Below, piece after piece: positions 11,936 through 25,800 of a DNA stretch of 64,000 nt. The position numbers and the translations under genes were made by a program. This stretch comes from Apostichopus japonicus (Eukaryota; Echinodermata; Holothuroidea; Aspidochirotida; Stichopodidae). Where the stretch lies: assembly GCF_037975245.1 (NCBI RefSeq), contig NC_092568.1:33822501-33886500 (forward strand), in the 5' to 3' direction. The notes below the pieces were generated by a model, which made no database searches, was not told the DNA's origin, and was given only the letters and a program-made list of their open reading frames with translations. The stretch's first letter is position 1. The number at the start of each line of letters is the position of its first letter.

Positions 11936-14900
11936 CGGCCACAGTGGCATTCCACTAGAACCTGCGGTAGTGGCCAAAGTCTCTGGATGATCATCAATGC
12001 TGATGGATTATATTTTAAGGTCTGGTAAATACATTTTAGGAAGGGTTAATTTATTCATGCATGCAAAATGTAGTCAGTGTTATATTGCTTCAACCTGTGC
12101 TAGTTCTTCCCACCTGCCATTTTGTCAGAGGCTTTAACTGAGTTAATTTATGTTTCATATTCAGTACGCATGTATGCCGGGTCTCGTTACTAACCAGCTT
12201 GGGTGCAATAAAAGAGTCTATGGTAGCATACCAGAAACAGTATTTTGCCACTGTACAGTAACATACATGGACCAATCTTGCTTAAATAGCATTTTCCAAA
12301 ATATACATAATTATGATCTGACTTTTCGCAGCTTTTTGTTGGATGGAAAATCCACTTTGCGGAAGCAAATATATTCCGCATCCTTCTTCCCTAATCTGCA
12401 CCTCTCGCCTCCACCCATTGTTTGGGAGATTTGTAAAGGAAGAGTACATAGTAGACCATGATATCTACATATTGAAGATGTATAAATTGCATAAAATTTG
12501 TATAAATATGAAGGACATTTTTTTCCGTATATAATATAATATGGCACTGCTTAGACTTAGTAAGTTCGCAAGTGGGTATGTGTGTGATCATTATTACTTA
12601 ACACTTACACAAGTTTCACCAAAAACTTAGGTAAAAAAAAAAAAAACAAGGTAACATTCATGCAAAAGCTCTTTTTTATACATTTCAAAATATGAATTCA
12701 TAATTTAATACTGTATATTACTCTGCTGTTCAAGCATTACTATCATATATTGTATGTTATACGAGTTATATTTTGAACTGTTTTTCCCTCTCAATTAAAA
12801 GTATTTGGATGCATTCTTTATGTCTCTTGTGTTTAGAAGTTGTTTAAATATGAATGCTGCAAGTCAGTTTCACTTTATTTACCTGCATGTAACTGAAATT
12901 TCACATGTACTGTGCAATATAATGATCATCTCGCAGATTTTAGCATCATAAAAGACGACAACTCTAATGCCATTTTAAACTGTAGATATGCATATTCATA
13001 AGCTCATGCAAGTAGTAGTTAAACTAGGGGCCTGGTGACTAAAAAGGAAATTAATTACCACCCATCTGTAGCTAGCAGTGGGCTGATGGAGTGGTTACAT
13101 GTGCAGCCAGTAGAGTGCCAGATATAAACACCCAAGCCCTACCGAGTTTGGGCTAACCTTTGGAGGCCCAATTTCTGAAGTAATTGTTGAATCAGGACCC
13201 AGTTCCTATTTGGAATGCTACTGGATTATATACCAAATCATAAAGTTGTACATTATGACATGTTAGTTAGTAAAATGTAATTATGTACTTATATTTTGCG
13301 TATGAATTGTACGTAGAAGATTAGTATCATTTGTAATGAATTATAAGTATGCACATTGTATTTTAGCATGATGATTGTGTAATTTCTACTACACGATTAT
13401 ATAAAAACTTACGCCATCATATGACACTTACAGTAAATCATGTTCTACTTGTATAAAATACTGTTTTGCACCAGGATCATTCAACATGGGCCTATTCATG
13501 TTTCATATTGGTAAATAATAATAATAATAATATTGTTTTATAGTATCACCTAAAGCAAATTAGCATCTAGGTAGCCGTTTCTCAGCTCATACGCAACTCG
13601 GACGAAATTTGATACTGACCTTTGCATTCATACATTTTATTTTGCACTATCCAAACGTTGTCAGTTTAATTCTGCCAAACTATTACTGGTCAGCAATCTG
13701 TTGCAATTGTTTTGCTGCAAACTTGTAAAAATGGCCATGTTTATTATTAACTCATGTCAACAGTATTATACTGTGACCTTAATATAGACTTTGATTCAGG
13801 TTTCTTCAACTTAAGTATCAATATTTTGAAACTGATTATCGGCTGTATCCAGGCCAAGATTTTAGTTAAATTTCTTGTACATTTGCAAATTTGACAATAC
13901 TTTTCAAACAAGGCTGCATTGAAAGGTCAACCAGCTCAGATACATATTTTAACAGTCAGCAATTCAATCTTTTTTCACTTCCTTTTTCTTTGGGGGGGGG
14001 GGGTGGGGCGGGGGAGGTTATGTTCTTCAGTCTGTACTGTCATCATTAGAATGAAACACTACCGCCACCAAATATGCTAGGAATATCCATAATGGTCACT
14101 AATAAGTACTTGATGTCACTTTTCTGTCACTTTCAACATGGTTTCTCACAGAAGAATTACTTTGTATAATTTCACCATCCTTTATATGTCATGGAATAAT
14201 TTTGAGGTTCAGATTCTCCTAGGAGGTATCTTTGGACATTATATCCATTTTGTATTTTAATTTGTATTCCAAGATTTTATTTGAGACAACTCATAGCTGT
14301 ACTTTGCATAGATTTCTAACTGTACGTCATGCTGCAAAACACTATGTACTTTTTACACATAATTGGAGACCTCTCAACCCGACGAAGAGATCTATTTTGT
14401 GCGGTTATGTCTATATGGTTGTTATTTGATTGTCATGCTTCAAAATTTGCAACATTAGAAGTTTAAATATGCCTCAATTCATTTGTGTCTGGTTCAATTT
14501 TGACTTCCTACAGATGAAGCAGATTAAATTAGCAGGTACCTAATCTTGTGGAATATGGTAAGGTACCAGCAATTTTAGATGTGAAATGGAACATTTTGAG
14601 GCATATTTAGCTAGGTCTTTCAATATGTCTGCATGCAAGGTTGTGTTTAATGTTTACTTTGAACTTTTTGTGTGGATTTGGAAAAGTGCAGGGGGGGGGG
14701 AGGGTTACCCCTTGCATCTGCAGCTGACACCACTTCTCTAATGGGTACCCTCACTACTGTGACTATGTGTCAGTGGCTATGAAACACATGGTAAAATCTC
14801 CATTTTGGAACAAATGCTCTTTTCTTTATCCAATACCTTTCCCTAATTTTTGTCCTGTTTTGTTTTTTTCAGTAACTAACTACTCTTGGTAGCAAGCTTC

Positions 14901-16886
14901 ATTTATAAATCATTTCGGTTTTAACTCATCTGCAATCTTTTTGGTAAATGCTGCTATCAAGCTCAAAGTTGCTAATGTGTATAGAATTATACTGTATGGA
15001 CTTTTTTTTAAAATATACTTCCTAATATTTACAAACTGCTTGCATAGGTTGGAAACAACCTTTCACTTCATCTCTGAAAGTGTAATCTGCTTCTTACAGT
15101 GCCTTTCTAGTTTTAAGTTTCTGGGTGTAAGCATGTTTTATTGGGCATTACATTCTGTCTTTATTATTTAATTATTTATTCTTTTAAAAATGAATACAAA
15201 TAAAGATTAAAATTACTTAATATACAATGTGGTCTTTTCATTTTTATTAATGAGTTATGATACATATTTGTCTTCATTCAGTAGGGGCAACAACAAAGAA
15301 ACGTTGGAAATATATAACAAATGAATCAAGGTGAAAGCTATTGATTTAAATCTTTCAAAACTTCTATAAATTCTTTACAGGATAGAAACTATAAGCATTA
15401 CATTTTTCTGCTACTAGTATTTTATTACATTCAAGGGTGCAGAGTTTAATGGTCAGTTATATATATTATTCGCACAGTAGAGACACATAGTAGAGACACA
15501 CTCGCTAGAGAGGAATATTTACAGTAGGGCAAAGAGCATGATAAGAAAGAAAAATTCTTACATCTTCCTTGTTCATTATTAATCAATAACTAAATATTGA
15601 ATCATGAACTGAACACACTGAGGGTGTCATCAAACTTCACAATGTGTGTTTTGTCAGTGAAAATACAAGGAAATTCTCATGAGGTTAATTATGTAATTTA
15701 ATTTTGTAATTTAAGAGATAAAATACTACAATAAAAAAACACTTTCTTGGATTATGAAGCACAGGAATATTTAGGGATTGTAATATACTCTACCAAAGAT
15801 CATAATCTCTCTATTACAATTCACATCGGTTGTAACAAATGCCTGTCAACCGATAGTGATTACTGGTGAAAATTTGAGACTATTTTGGAAATAAATGTTT
15901 CCTGAAAATGCAGAAGTTATCAAACTGCACAGCTTGTGTTCTGTCACTGAATAGAATTATGAAGGATTCTCTTGAGGTTACTTATGTAAATGAAGAAAAA
16001 CCATACAACAATGAATGAATTCAAGTATAAAACACTTTTAGTAAATTCAGTATAAATTCACTTTTATTGGATAGCTTCAAATGTATCAGCTATGTTCATA
16101 TATGGGAAGTCTCATATCCTGTGGTTATTATTCATAACAATGTGTGTACAAAGGCTGGCGCTTTCATCTTTATTCAGTCAACCTGCGGATTGTTACGGAA
16201 CAGATACTCGGCCTGTGAGTAAATCGGAAAAAGGACATTGGTTAGATTATTTGATGCAGATTTTTAAACACTGAATTATCACAGTAATATTTATTGTAGT
16301 ACATGAAAATGGGAATTTAAACGTTTAATTCGCATCAACTGTTTATAATTCAGTCATCAAATAATGCATTTTGTTTGTCTATTTTAATTTGGTAAACAAA
16401 GTAAATAAAAATATGTAAAAGGTAATAAAACATTAAATCTATCACAGAATGGCAAAATTTACAAATGTATTGACATTTTACTATTACAGAAAAGGGGGGG
16501 GGGGTGGTGATGGTGGGGGGACATGATAAGGAATACATTTCACAGATAATTTGACAACTAAGAAAGACTCAATTTTCTCGGTGACAAATTTGCCTGCATT
16601 GTATGTATCTACGGGTGATAAAGGTAGCAGGGTCTCTAAGTGAACACAAATTTTGTCAATTTGATCCAAACCACATGACCAACCACAATATGCTGTTTTA
16701 TTCATTTTTAAATTCAAAAGAGATTTCATTATTGCTATCCTCCATGGATAGCATGTTGGTATCTCCCTTTGGAAGTGACAAAAACACCAAATTTAACCAA
16801 CCCAGCTACATATTGGCTATTCTACAATATATGTATATAGTATAAAAAGAGAAAAGAAGAAAAAAAAAGAAGTAAACCCATTGGGT
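11936..16886. other. transporter 3' UTR and intergenic DNA between convergent genes
   Basis: No exon is recognisable. An AATAAA at about 15199 followed by a GT/T-rich stretch is a possible distal poly(A) signal for the transporter, which would make a 3.3-kb 3' UTR; earlier sites are equally possible. The stretch also contains a (AAT) run near 13517, poly-G runs near 13993 and 14692, and an imperfect inverted repeat at 14463-14612. Confidence 0.45.
14463..14612. repeat. imperfect inverted repeat (hairpin)
   Basis: TAAATATGCCTCAA at the left is mirrored by TTGAGGCATATTTA at the right, and GGTACCT/AGGTACC pair further in. The arms are imperfect in between. It may be a small MITE or a foldback within the transporter 3' UTR. 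Confidence 0.4.
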
Positions 16887-16890
16887 TTAT
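16885..16890 (-). promoter_or_regulatory. poly(A) signal overlapping the AK7 stop codon
   Basis: On the minus strand the last codons read AGT GAA TAA ACC, so the hexamer AATAAA starts inside the last glutamate codon and covers the stop. If used, the 3' UTR would be only some 15-30 nt. Other AATAAA hexamers lie further downstream, for example near 16064, so usage is inferred. Confidence 0.35.
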
Positions 16891-19800
16891 TCACTGACCA
16901 TGTAATCAATAGCATCATCTGGTCTGACTTTACAGCACTCTATCAGACCTTGGGTCAGGGTTGGCATGACATGTTTCATAAGATAATTTCTTAAAGGGAT
17001 TGCTTGATTTTCCAAAAGTTCAAGCTCTTGCCTCTTCACTTCATCTAGTCTGTTTTCCTACAATGAGCAAACAAAATTTCCGATTTTATCAACTGACAAA
17101 TGTTCATATTAGCTGATCTCTTACTTAACATCTGTGCCACTTGATAACACTCAAGAAACCTTCGAGATATGCAGATAGCATATCAAAATACCCTACAAAA
17201 ATATTTTAGCCAAATTCATATTTGTTCAGACACAACAGTTAAAGCTCCCTTTAAAGTTTCTTTCTTTGCTAGAAGCCCTTTACAACCATTAGCAGATCCA
17301 TGGCTCCAGTTCAGGCTACCACTGTAGTTTTGCTTCAGTTTTGATAAGATTTATGACAACAACCTGTGTTAAATTTTCTTTCCTTACGTTTAAACAGACT
17401 AGAGTGAAATCATTGCATTTCATGTTTGAACTGAAACATTTCCAATGATTTTTCTTGACTTAATTTGTCATGTTAGTGTAACATCTGCCATCAAACTTCA
17501 TCGTTACAGTTATTTCAGACACCCACCCATTCTTTCATCGTGACTGTTATTTCAGACACCCACCCATTCTTTCATCGTTACTGCTATTTCAGACACCCAC
17601 CCACCCATTCTTTAATCGTTACTGTTATTTCAGACACCCACCCATTCTTTCATCGTTACTGTTATTTCAGACACCCACCCATTCTTTCATCGTTACTGTT
17701 ATTTCAGACACCCACCCATTCTTTCATCGTTACTGTTATTTCAGACACCCACCCATTCTTTCATCATTACTGTTATTTCAGACACCCACCCATTCTTTCA
17801 TCGTTACTGTTTTTTCAGCCACCCACACATTCTTTCATGGTTACTGTTATTTCAGACCCTCACCCATTCTTTCATCGTTACTGCTAGTTCAGACACCCAC
17901 CCACCCATTCTTTAATCGTTACTGTTATTTCAGACACCCACCCATTCTTTCATCGTTACTGTTATTTCAGACACCCACCCATTCTTTCATCGTTACTGTT
18001 ATTTCAGACACCCACCCATTCTTTCATCGTTACTGTTATTTCAGACACCCACCCATTCTTTCATCGTTACTGTTATTTCAGACACCCACCCATTCTTTCA
18101 TCGTTACTGTTATTTCAGACACCCACCCATTCTTTCATCGTTACTGTTATTTCAGACACCCACCCATTCTTTCATCATTACTGTTATTTCAGACACCCAC
18201 CCATTCTTTCATCGTTACTGTTTTTTCAGCCACCCACACATTCTTTCATGGTTACTGTTATTTCAGACCCTCACCCATTCTTTCATCGTTACTGCTAGTT
18301 CAGACACCCACCCATTCTTTCATGGTTACTGTTATTTCAGACACTCACCCATTCTTTCATCGTTACTGCTAGTTCAGACACCCACCCATTCTTTCATCCT
18401 TACTGTTATTTCAGACACCCACCCATTCTTTCATCGTTACTGTTTTTTCAGCCACCCACACATTCTTTCATGGTTACTGTTATTTCAGACCCTCACCCAT
18501 TCTTTCATCGTTACTGCTAGTTCAGACACCCACCCACCCATTCTTTAATCGTTACTGTTATTTCAGACACCCACCCATTCTTTCATCGTTACTGTTATTT
18601 CAGACACCCACCCATTCTTTCATCGTTACTGTTATTTCAGACACCCACCCATTCTTTCATCGTTACTGTTATTTCAGACACCCACCCATTCTTTCATCGT
18701 TACTGTTATTTCAGACACCCACCCATTCTTTCATCGTTACTGTTATTTCAGACACCCACCCATTCTTTCATCGTTACTGTTATTTCAGACACCCACCCAT
18801 TCTTTCATCATTACTGTTATTTCAGACACCCACCCATTCTTTCATCGTTACTGTTTTTTCAGCCACCCACACATTCTTTCATGGTTACTGTTATTTCAGA
18901 CCCTCACCCATTCTTTCATCGTTACTGCTAGTTCAGACACCCACCCATTCTTTCATGGTTACTGTTATTTCAGACACTCACCCATTCTTTCATCGTTACT
19001 GCTAGTTCAGACACCCACCCATTCTTTCATCCTTACTGTTATTTCAGACACCCACCCATTCTTTCATCGTTACTGCTAGTTCAGACACCCACCCATTCTT
19101 TCATGGTTACTGTTACTTCAGACACTCACCCATTCTTTCATCGTTACTGCTAGTTCAGACACCCACCCTTTCTTCATCGTTACTGTTATTTCGGACACCC
19201 ACCCATTCTTTCATCGTTACTGTTATTTCAGACACCCACCCATTCTTTCATGGTTACTGTAATTTTAGACACCCACCCATTCTTTCATGGTTACTGTTAT
19301 TTTAGACACCCACCAATTCTTTCATCATTACTGCTATTTGAGACACCCACCAAATCTTTCATCGTTAATGCTATTTCAGACACTCACCCATTCTTTCATC
19401 ATTACTGTTATTTCAGACACTCACCCATTCTTTCATCATTACTGCTATTTCAGACACTCACCCATTCTTTCATCCTTACTGTTATTTCAGACACCTACCC
19501 ATTCTTTCACCGTTACTGCTATTTTAGACACCCACCCATTCTTTCATGGTTACTGTTATTTCAGACACTCACCCATTCTTTCATCGTTACTGTTATTTCA
19601 GACACCAACCCATTCTTTCATCCTTACTGTTATTTCAGACAGCCACCCAATCTTCATCGTTACTGTTTTTTTCAGACACCCACCCATTCTTTCATCGTTA
19701 CTGTTATTTCAGACACTCACCCATTCTTTCATCATTACTGTTATTTCAGACACCCACCCATTCTTTCATGGTTACTGTTATTTTAGACACCCACCCATTC

Positions 19801-22800
19801 TTTCTCTCGTTCTTCTCGCATCTTAGCTTCTGCTTCTTCTTTCCTCTCTCTTTCCTCTTTCTCCTCTTCCTCCTTCTTCAATCTCTTCTCCGTCTCGGTT
19901 CTCTCCGCCTCTGCCAGTTCCTCTGGGGTGGGTCCATAGTTCCTCGGTTCTCCCATGATCTTGATGATCTGTTCTGCGATGTTTGTATTCTTTTCTTCTG
20001 TCTCCTTGGTAATATCTGACAGATTTTGATAGACAAAATTGGATAAAATTTATAGGTAATATGCACAGATCTATCAATAGGTACAAAGGAAGTATTTAAG
20101 AATTAGGAAGAATATGTGTATGATGAAAAAAGATGCAACACTTGGTGAACAAGCTGGAACAACAAAAAAACACCTTCAAAGTTAAATGGCCTGGCCTGAA
20201 AAGAGCTAAGAATTTTTTCTGAAATGGTCAAACCTTCCCCCAGTAGTGGATGGCTGCATGACATGTAATTGTTTCACTATAACACTTGCATACAGAATAA
20301 TCTAATATACAATTGTACACTCACTTTTGCACATGCTATTTTGGTACAGTCAATTTCTGGTTCCTAACTATTTTATATGATTTAGTGTGGTGAATAGGAC
20401 TCTTTGGCATTGCTTCAATTCTTATTTAAAATACGTTATTACGTCACCTGTTTTGTTTTCAATACAGTCAGTCTAATGTTGCACCCTGAGCTCTTTACAT
20501 CTACTCTTGCCTTCTATAAAGTCTTATCTTCCATCAGAGGACTAATTAATTACAGAAGTTCTGGAAATACCCCCCTATATTCAGTGTCTCTCTGACTGTG
20601 CTGTCACACTTCAAGTCAAAGTCGGTAAGGATAAATAATTAATTGCAAATAGACTTAGATACACAAACAAATTAATTCAATTTGGGCCTTTCTATATATC
20701 TCCAGGAAATTTGAGATGAATATCATCATGCATCTTCTAGTCAATCAATTCCAAAAATCTCACCGATATGTTGAGGGTGGATCTCAAGCTCGTCAAAGTA
20801 ATTCAGTACAGTGTTATCCTCTTCGTTAAGGCTTCTAAAGTCAGCCAGGCGTCTGGTCAGGCCTGCTTCAGTGTTGTGAGTGCCGGCCACCACTTGCTCG
20901 GGCAGGTTCATGACCCTCTGTTTTAAGAAATCATCTGGAGCTTCTAACGAGAGGACCACCTCGGGCATTGTTCCCTTATCGTAAACAGGAATTTTACTAT
21001 TCTCCTCCTGTTCCTCTTCGTCATCGGCTAAGTATGTAAAAAACAACATAGATGTTATTGTCAGGTATAAGAAATGAATAAAAAAACAAGGTATGTTCTC
21101 ATAATGCGGGTAGCAATTTAAGGAAAGAATGGTCAGAAAGGGAAAAATGAATGAAGTAAATTTTCATATTACATCATCTTAAACAGATTAATTATAAATT
21201 AAGCTTTAACGAGATCTTGATGTAAATACCAAATTTACACAGGAGAACTGATCTACATGAATGAGTTGACTATATCGAGGATTTGAAGTGATTGGCTGAT
21301 TACAGAGCTAGATCAACTGACGTGTGGATTCACACTGATGGGAACAGGTTGATTGAGGTTATTATATGTAACATAACAAACCGTTTATCAATAATACAGC
21401 AAATGGATTGGTGTTTTTAACTACGTATCTTTGCTCAACAGATCGAGCGACATGCGACCAACTTAATTGATCCCTGTCGGGTATTGGGAGAGAATGGTAG
21501 ATAAAAATCGCCTGGCACCTGCTTATTTTAACTCCATGCCGACTCATTAATTTCAATGAACCAGTCTGTATCCAATTTGAATTCTTAAAGATAAGACCTA
21601 CCAGCAAACAATTCCTTGGCTTGTTCCAAGGTCTTTGGATATCCATCCAGAATGAATCCTTGGTTCTGACAAGGCATAGAGTGCAGTTTGTCACGGTAGA
21701 AGCGGATGATATATTGGTTTTCAATCCTCCCTTTGGGGGGGAAAAAAAAAAGAACAAATATAATAATTCGGTCAAACATTTTTGTTTTTCATTTTCTATA
21801 TATAAAGTTTTTTTACCCCCTTTTTTATTTATCTTGTTTCATTTATACTGGACTGTGGTCTATTAAAATGTATAACAGAAGTGTTTAAGAACACACATGC
21901 TTATCACAATCAAACATGTACTATACAATCCACATATGCTAGTAATTACTGTGTCACTTATGTATTTGGATTACAACCACATTGGAATATGTGGTCGACA
22001 GTCGTAGTCATCATATTATCAAAATTCAAATTTACATTACTACGTTCATTCAGTCGTCCTCAGTGGTTCTGTCTCACCTTAAATGAAGCATAATACACAA
22101 GCCATATCAAAAGCAGTTGCTTAGATTTGGTTGTGACAAATTTCTGCTACCACATCTACATTGGCCACAAGGATCACACCAACTTATTTGATGTCATTTG
22201 CTCCCATTTTCAAACTTATCTAGTATACACTATTTCAGATCTTAGTATTGTATATATTAGGAGTTGTCGACACAACATGACCAGAGAGAAAGTTTTAAAG
22301 AGGAGGAATGGCACTTACGATAGCAACATGACCAATGTGGTCTTCAATGATTACTATAGATTCCATTAACTTTTACAGAGGAGGAGGAGGGGTTCTTTAA
22401 CAGAGGGGTTCTTTTATGGAGGAGAAGGGGTTCTTACAATAAGCAACCCAACCAATGTTGTCTTCAATGGTTACTATTGATTCCATTCACTTTTACAGAG
22501 GAGGAGGGGTTCTTTTACAGAGGAGCAGGGGTTTCTTTGACAGAGCAGAATGGGTTCTTTTACAGAGAATAAGGGTTCCTTTACACAGGAGGAGGGGTTC
22601 TTACAATAGCAACCGGACCAAGGTGGTCTTCTTTAATGCTTTTACCATTGTTTGATTCTTTGCTTTCATTGATAGAATCTAAGAGTTCTTGATCTTCCTG
22701 AGCTTTCCCATCATCGTCTTCATTCTCATCTGCATCTGCTCGTGCGGCACTCTTCTCCTGTAGGAAGAAACATTTGACAAATGACCCTGTTTTGTCTCCT

Positions 22801-25800
22801 CATCACAAACGTTTTTGTTCTCAAAAACAATGTTTTTAATTGTTTATTCCAGGTATGATTACATTTTTCTTTGTAAAGTTTTACACATAGCTATGTACAG
22901 AAAGGAGCAAAAAACAGGTGATAATATAAAATGGAATCACCTAAAATCACAAATTAGCTTTAACGGTTAAAAAAACAATTGTGAAATTGAACTGAATTAG
23001 CTAAGTTTAATAATTAATAGATAAACAACTACAAGAAAAAATACAAATAAAGAGTCCCTCTCTCCCTACCCCCTGAAAGGAAGCAAGCATTACAACAAAT
23101 ACAACGTTCTGTGACACTTCTCAAGCTTTGGTCCCTGTAACATCACCAACACCTTGCAGAAACAACTATCATTGACTGCTTTTAAACTTTTATTTCAGTT
23201 TCTGAATAAACAACAGCTATAGAAATGACTGGTCACTTGTTAAATTACCGACAGAGGAGTATCAAGCTTCTAAACTTACCAGATTTGCGATAGCTTCATC
23301 GATCACATCTTTGATCTTGATGTGATGTAATTTATAGTGCTTGCAAAGAGCAGCAACAATGGAGGACTTCCCTGATGCTGGTGGACCAAGAACACAAGCT
23401 CTCATAGGCTGATTTGTAAAAGAAAGATGAAGATACAGTCAAAAGAGGGAAGAAAAAATATATAGATTAAAGCAGTGACATGTGATGTACATGAAAACAA
23501 ATATTACTTTATTGTGCTTTCTATAGGTAGATGTTTGCCTACAGTGTAGAAATCAGGGTGGGATTACATCTGCTGTTTCAAGCAACAGTGCTTTGATATA
23601 TCTTGTACCAGCTGTTTTCAAAGTTATTATGCTATATTTGTTATGTTATAATAAAGTTTGAATGAGGGAATATATTTCTGACCAAACATTGTTATCCGAA
23701 GACTGATCACGTTTGAAGTTTGAGATATTAAGTTTCTCTCAGATGACTTGAGACAAACAAGCAAATCTCTATCTGACCACTATAGCCTTTTTATCACAAT
23801 TTTTATTTTCTTGAAGAGAAAACAACTAAACGTCACGATAAAATTTGTAATTTCATTCATTTTCTCTTCCTCCATGCAGATTGGCTTGAAAGACAAAAAT
23901 GCACAGCTGTGGTCAAACTTTGGACTATTATGTTACTGTCTTCATCAGAGTTGTAGTTTTCAAATAGACATAGCCATAGGGGGAAATCATTTAGTTGGGT
24001 GATGTTGTAAATACACAAGTGCACGTTGAAGGGATAAAAAAAAAACCGAGATGGTTCTGATACCGTTTTTTACCACTCCGCATAAAGTGCGTAAGAAGAC
24101 ACAGAAAATACTACGATAATTAAGATCCTTGAAGTTGTAATTACAAGAGCCGAATAAAAGAAGAGAATAAAGATAAAATACACGACTCGTGTCCCTATAA
24201 CATTCGTAAAAAACGCCAGAACAGTGAATAAAAGATCATCGAACTCTGCACTAGAAACGTGATTACTGTAAGTAGATTATATGTAGCTTACTACGTACTG
24301 TTCGCTATGTGATTATAGGCCTTATCGTCTTTCGTGAAACTAATCTACGGTGAACGTAAACACTGTGTGCAACATCGCGTTAGTGTAACGTTTATAGGTC
24401 AGTTGTAAACAGCGTGTTTTATTGTAGGCCCGTTGCGTGATACATGGAACTCTGTGGTATATGGCCTGAATAAAGAGTACAATATGGCCGATAATTCGGG
24501 AAAGGAACAAGCCACATTGCCCGACATTGGGGCCGGAGAAACTAGTATCATGGATTCCATAAACCCTGAAGATAGTGTGTCGTTAGTCAATATTGTCAAT
24601 AATCCAGATAAATTAAAGGGGCATACTGATAGTGAAGTGTCAGTGAAAACAACTGTTTCAGTGTTGTTATATAGGACAAAGCAGAAGGAAATAGAGATTG
24701 CTGCTCGTGCAGCTGCATTGAAGGAAACAAAGAAACTAGAAGAGAGAAAACGTAACCTACAAGTGGAGTATGAATTGCAAGAAGCACAAGATGAAATCCG
24801 ACATGCCCAGGAGAAGGCAGAAAGGGTTAAACAAAGAAAACAAATGGAAGAAAAGAAGTTACAGCTTGAGACTGAACAACAAGAAATTGATATGATGGCA
24901 GAACTGGAAGCAGCCAAAGCTATGTCAAGGCTACTTCAATTGCACGAAAGGCCAGAAAGTGATGTGTCTGCCAAACTTACCAAAGAGGTTGTGAAGAGCA
25001 TTGAGTTAAAATCATTTCAATACTTACCAAAGTCTGATGATGAAGCAAAGAAACATAGTGAAGGGGAAAATACTAGAATAAACCCCAATGCAAAGAAATT
25101 TGTATCCCGACAGAACATCACTGTGCCTGACAAACCTAATGACAGTGGAAAATACTTATCACCAAATAATGGTAATGAACATGCACAGTATAATCAAACA
25201 AAACCAACATATGCAGGAGTTTGTTATGGCCAACCACTTCCAGATATAACTACCAAACCAGATGACACTGTCAACACTGGTATTTCAATGGCTACCCTTT
25301 TGAATAAAATTGTTGACCATCAAAGGGAATCTGCCCTCCCTTCGCCACGACTGGATCCATTTGACGGGAGTGACCTCTTGTCATTTACACCGTTCATAAG
25401 AAACTTTCAGCATGTGGTGGAGGATAAAACCCAAAACCCAGCCCGGAGATTAGAGTTGTTATTAAGGTTCACCGAAGGGGAAGCACATGATCTAATTAAG
25501 GAATGCACAGCCATAGAGCCCCCAGCAAGTGGATATGAAAGGGCAAAATGGTTGTTACAGAGAAATTTTGGTCAACCCCAGGTTTTGGCGGCAGCGTACA
25601 AATCTAAGGCAGAGAGCTGGGATCATATTGCAGTGGGAGATAAGATTGCCTTAAGAAAATATGCCATATTTCTTATCAATTGTTGCAATGTACAGCAGGG
25701 TAACCCAGAAATGGATAGTATGAATGGTTATGAGTTCCTCAGAATACTTGCACAGAAATTGCCAACAGCCTTGCAACAACAATGGATTAACCAAATGGGT

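Noticed and set aside
17505-19800. CRISPR-like array
   Set aside because: There are no unique spacers; the whole unit repeats, and the genome is eukaryotic.
17540-19826. Long plus-strand open frames with a THPFFHRYC-like repeat
   Set aside because: They are translations of the 37-bp minisatellite in AK7 intron 15; the pattern follows the DNA repeat in all three frames and stops wherever the phase changes.
24433-24483. Upstream extension of the gag-pol frame starting at TTG 24433
   Set aside because: There is no ATG in this part; the first in-frame ATG is 24484, so the polyprotein was annotated from there.
24399-24917. 172-codon minus-strand frame rich in serine and cysteine
   Set aside because: It is antisense to the Lys/Glu-rich start of the retrotransposon polyprotein and has no independent support.
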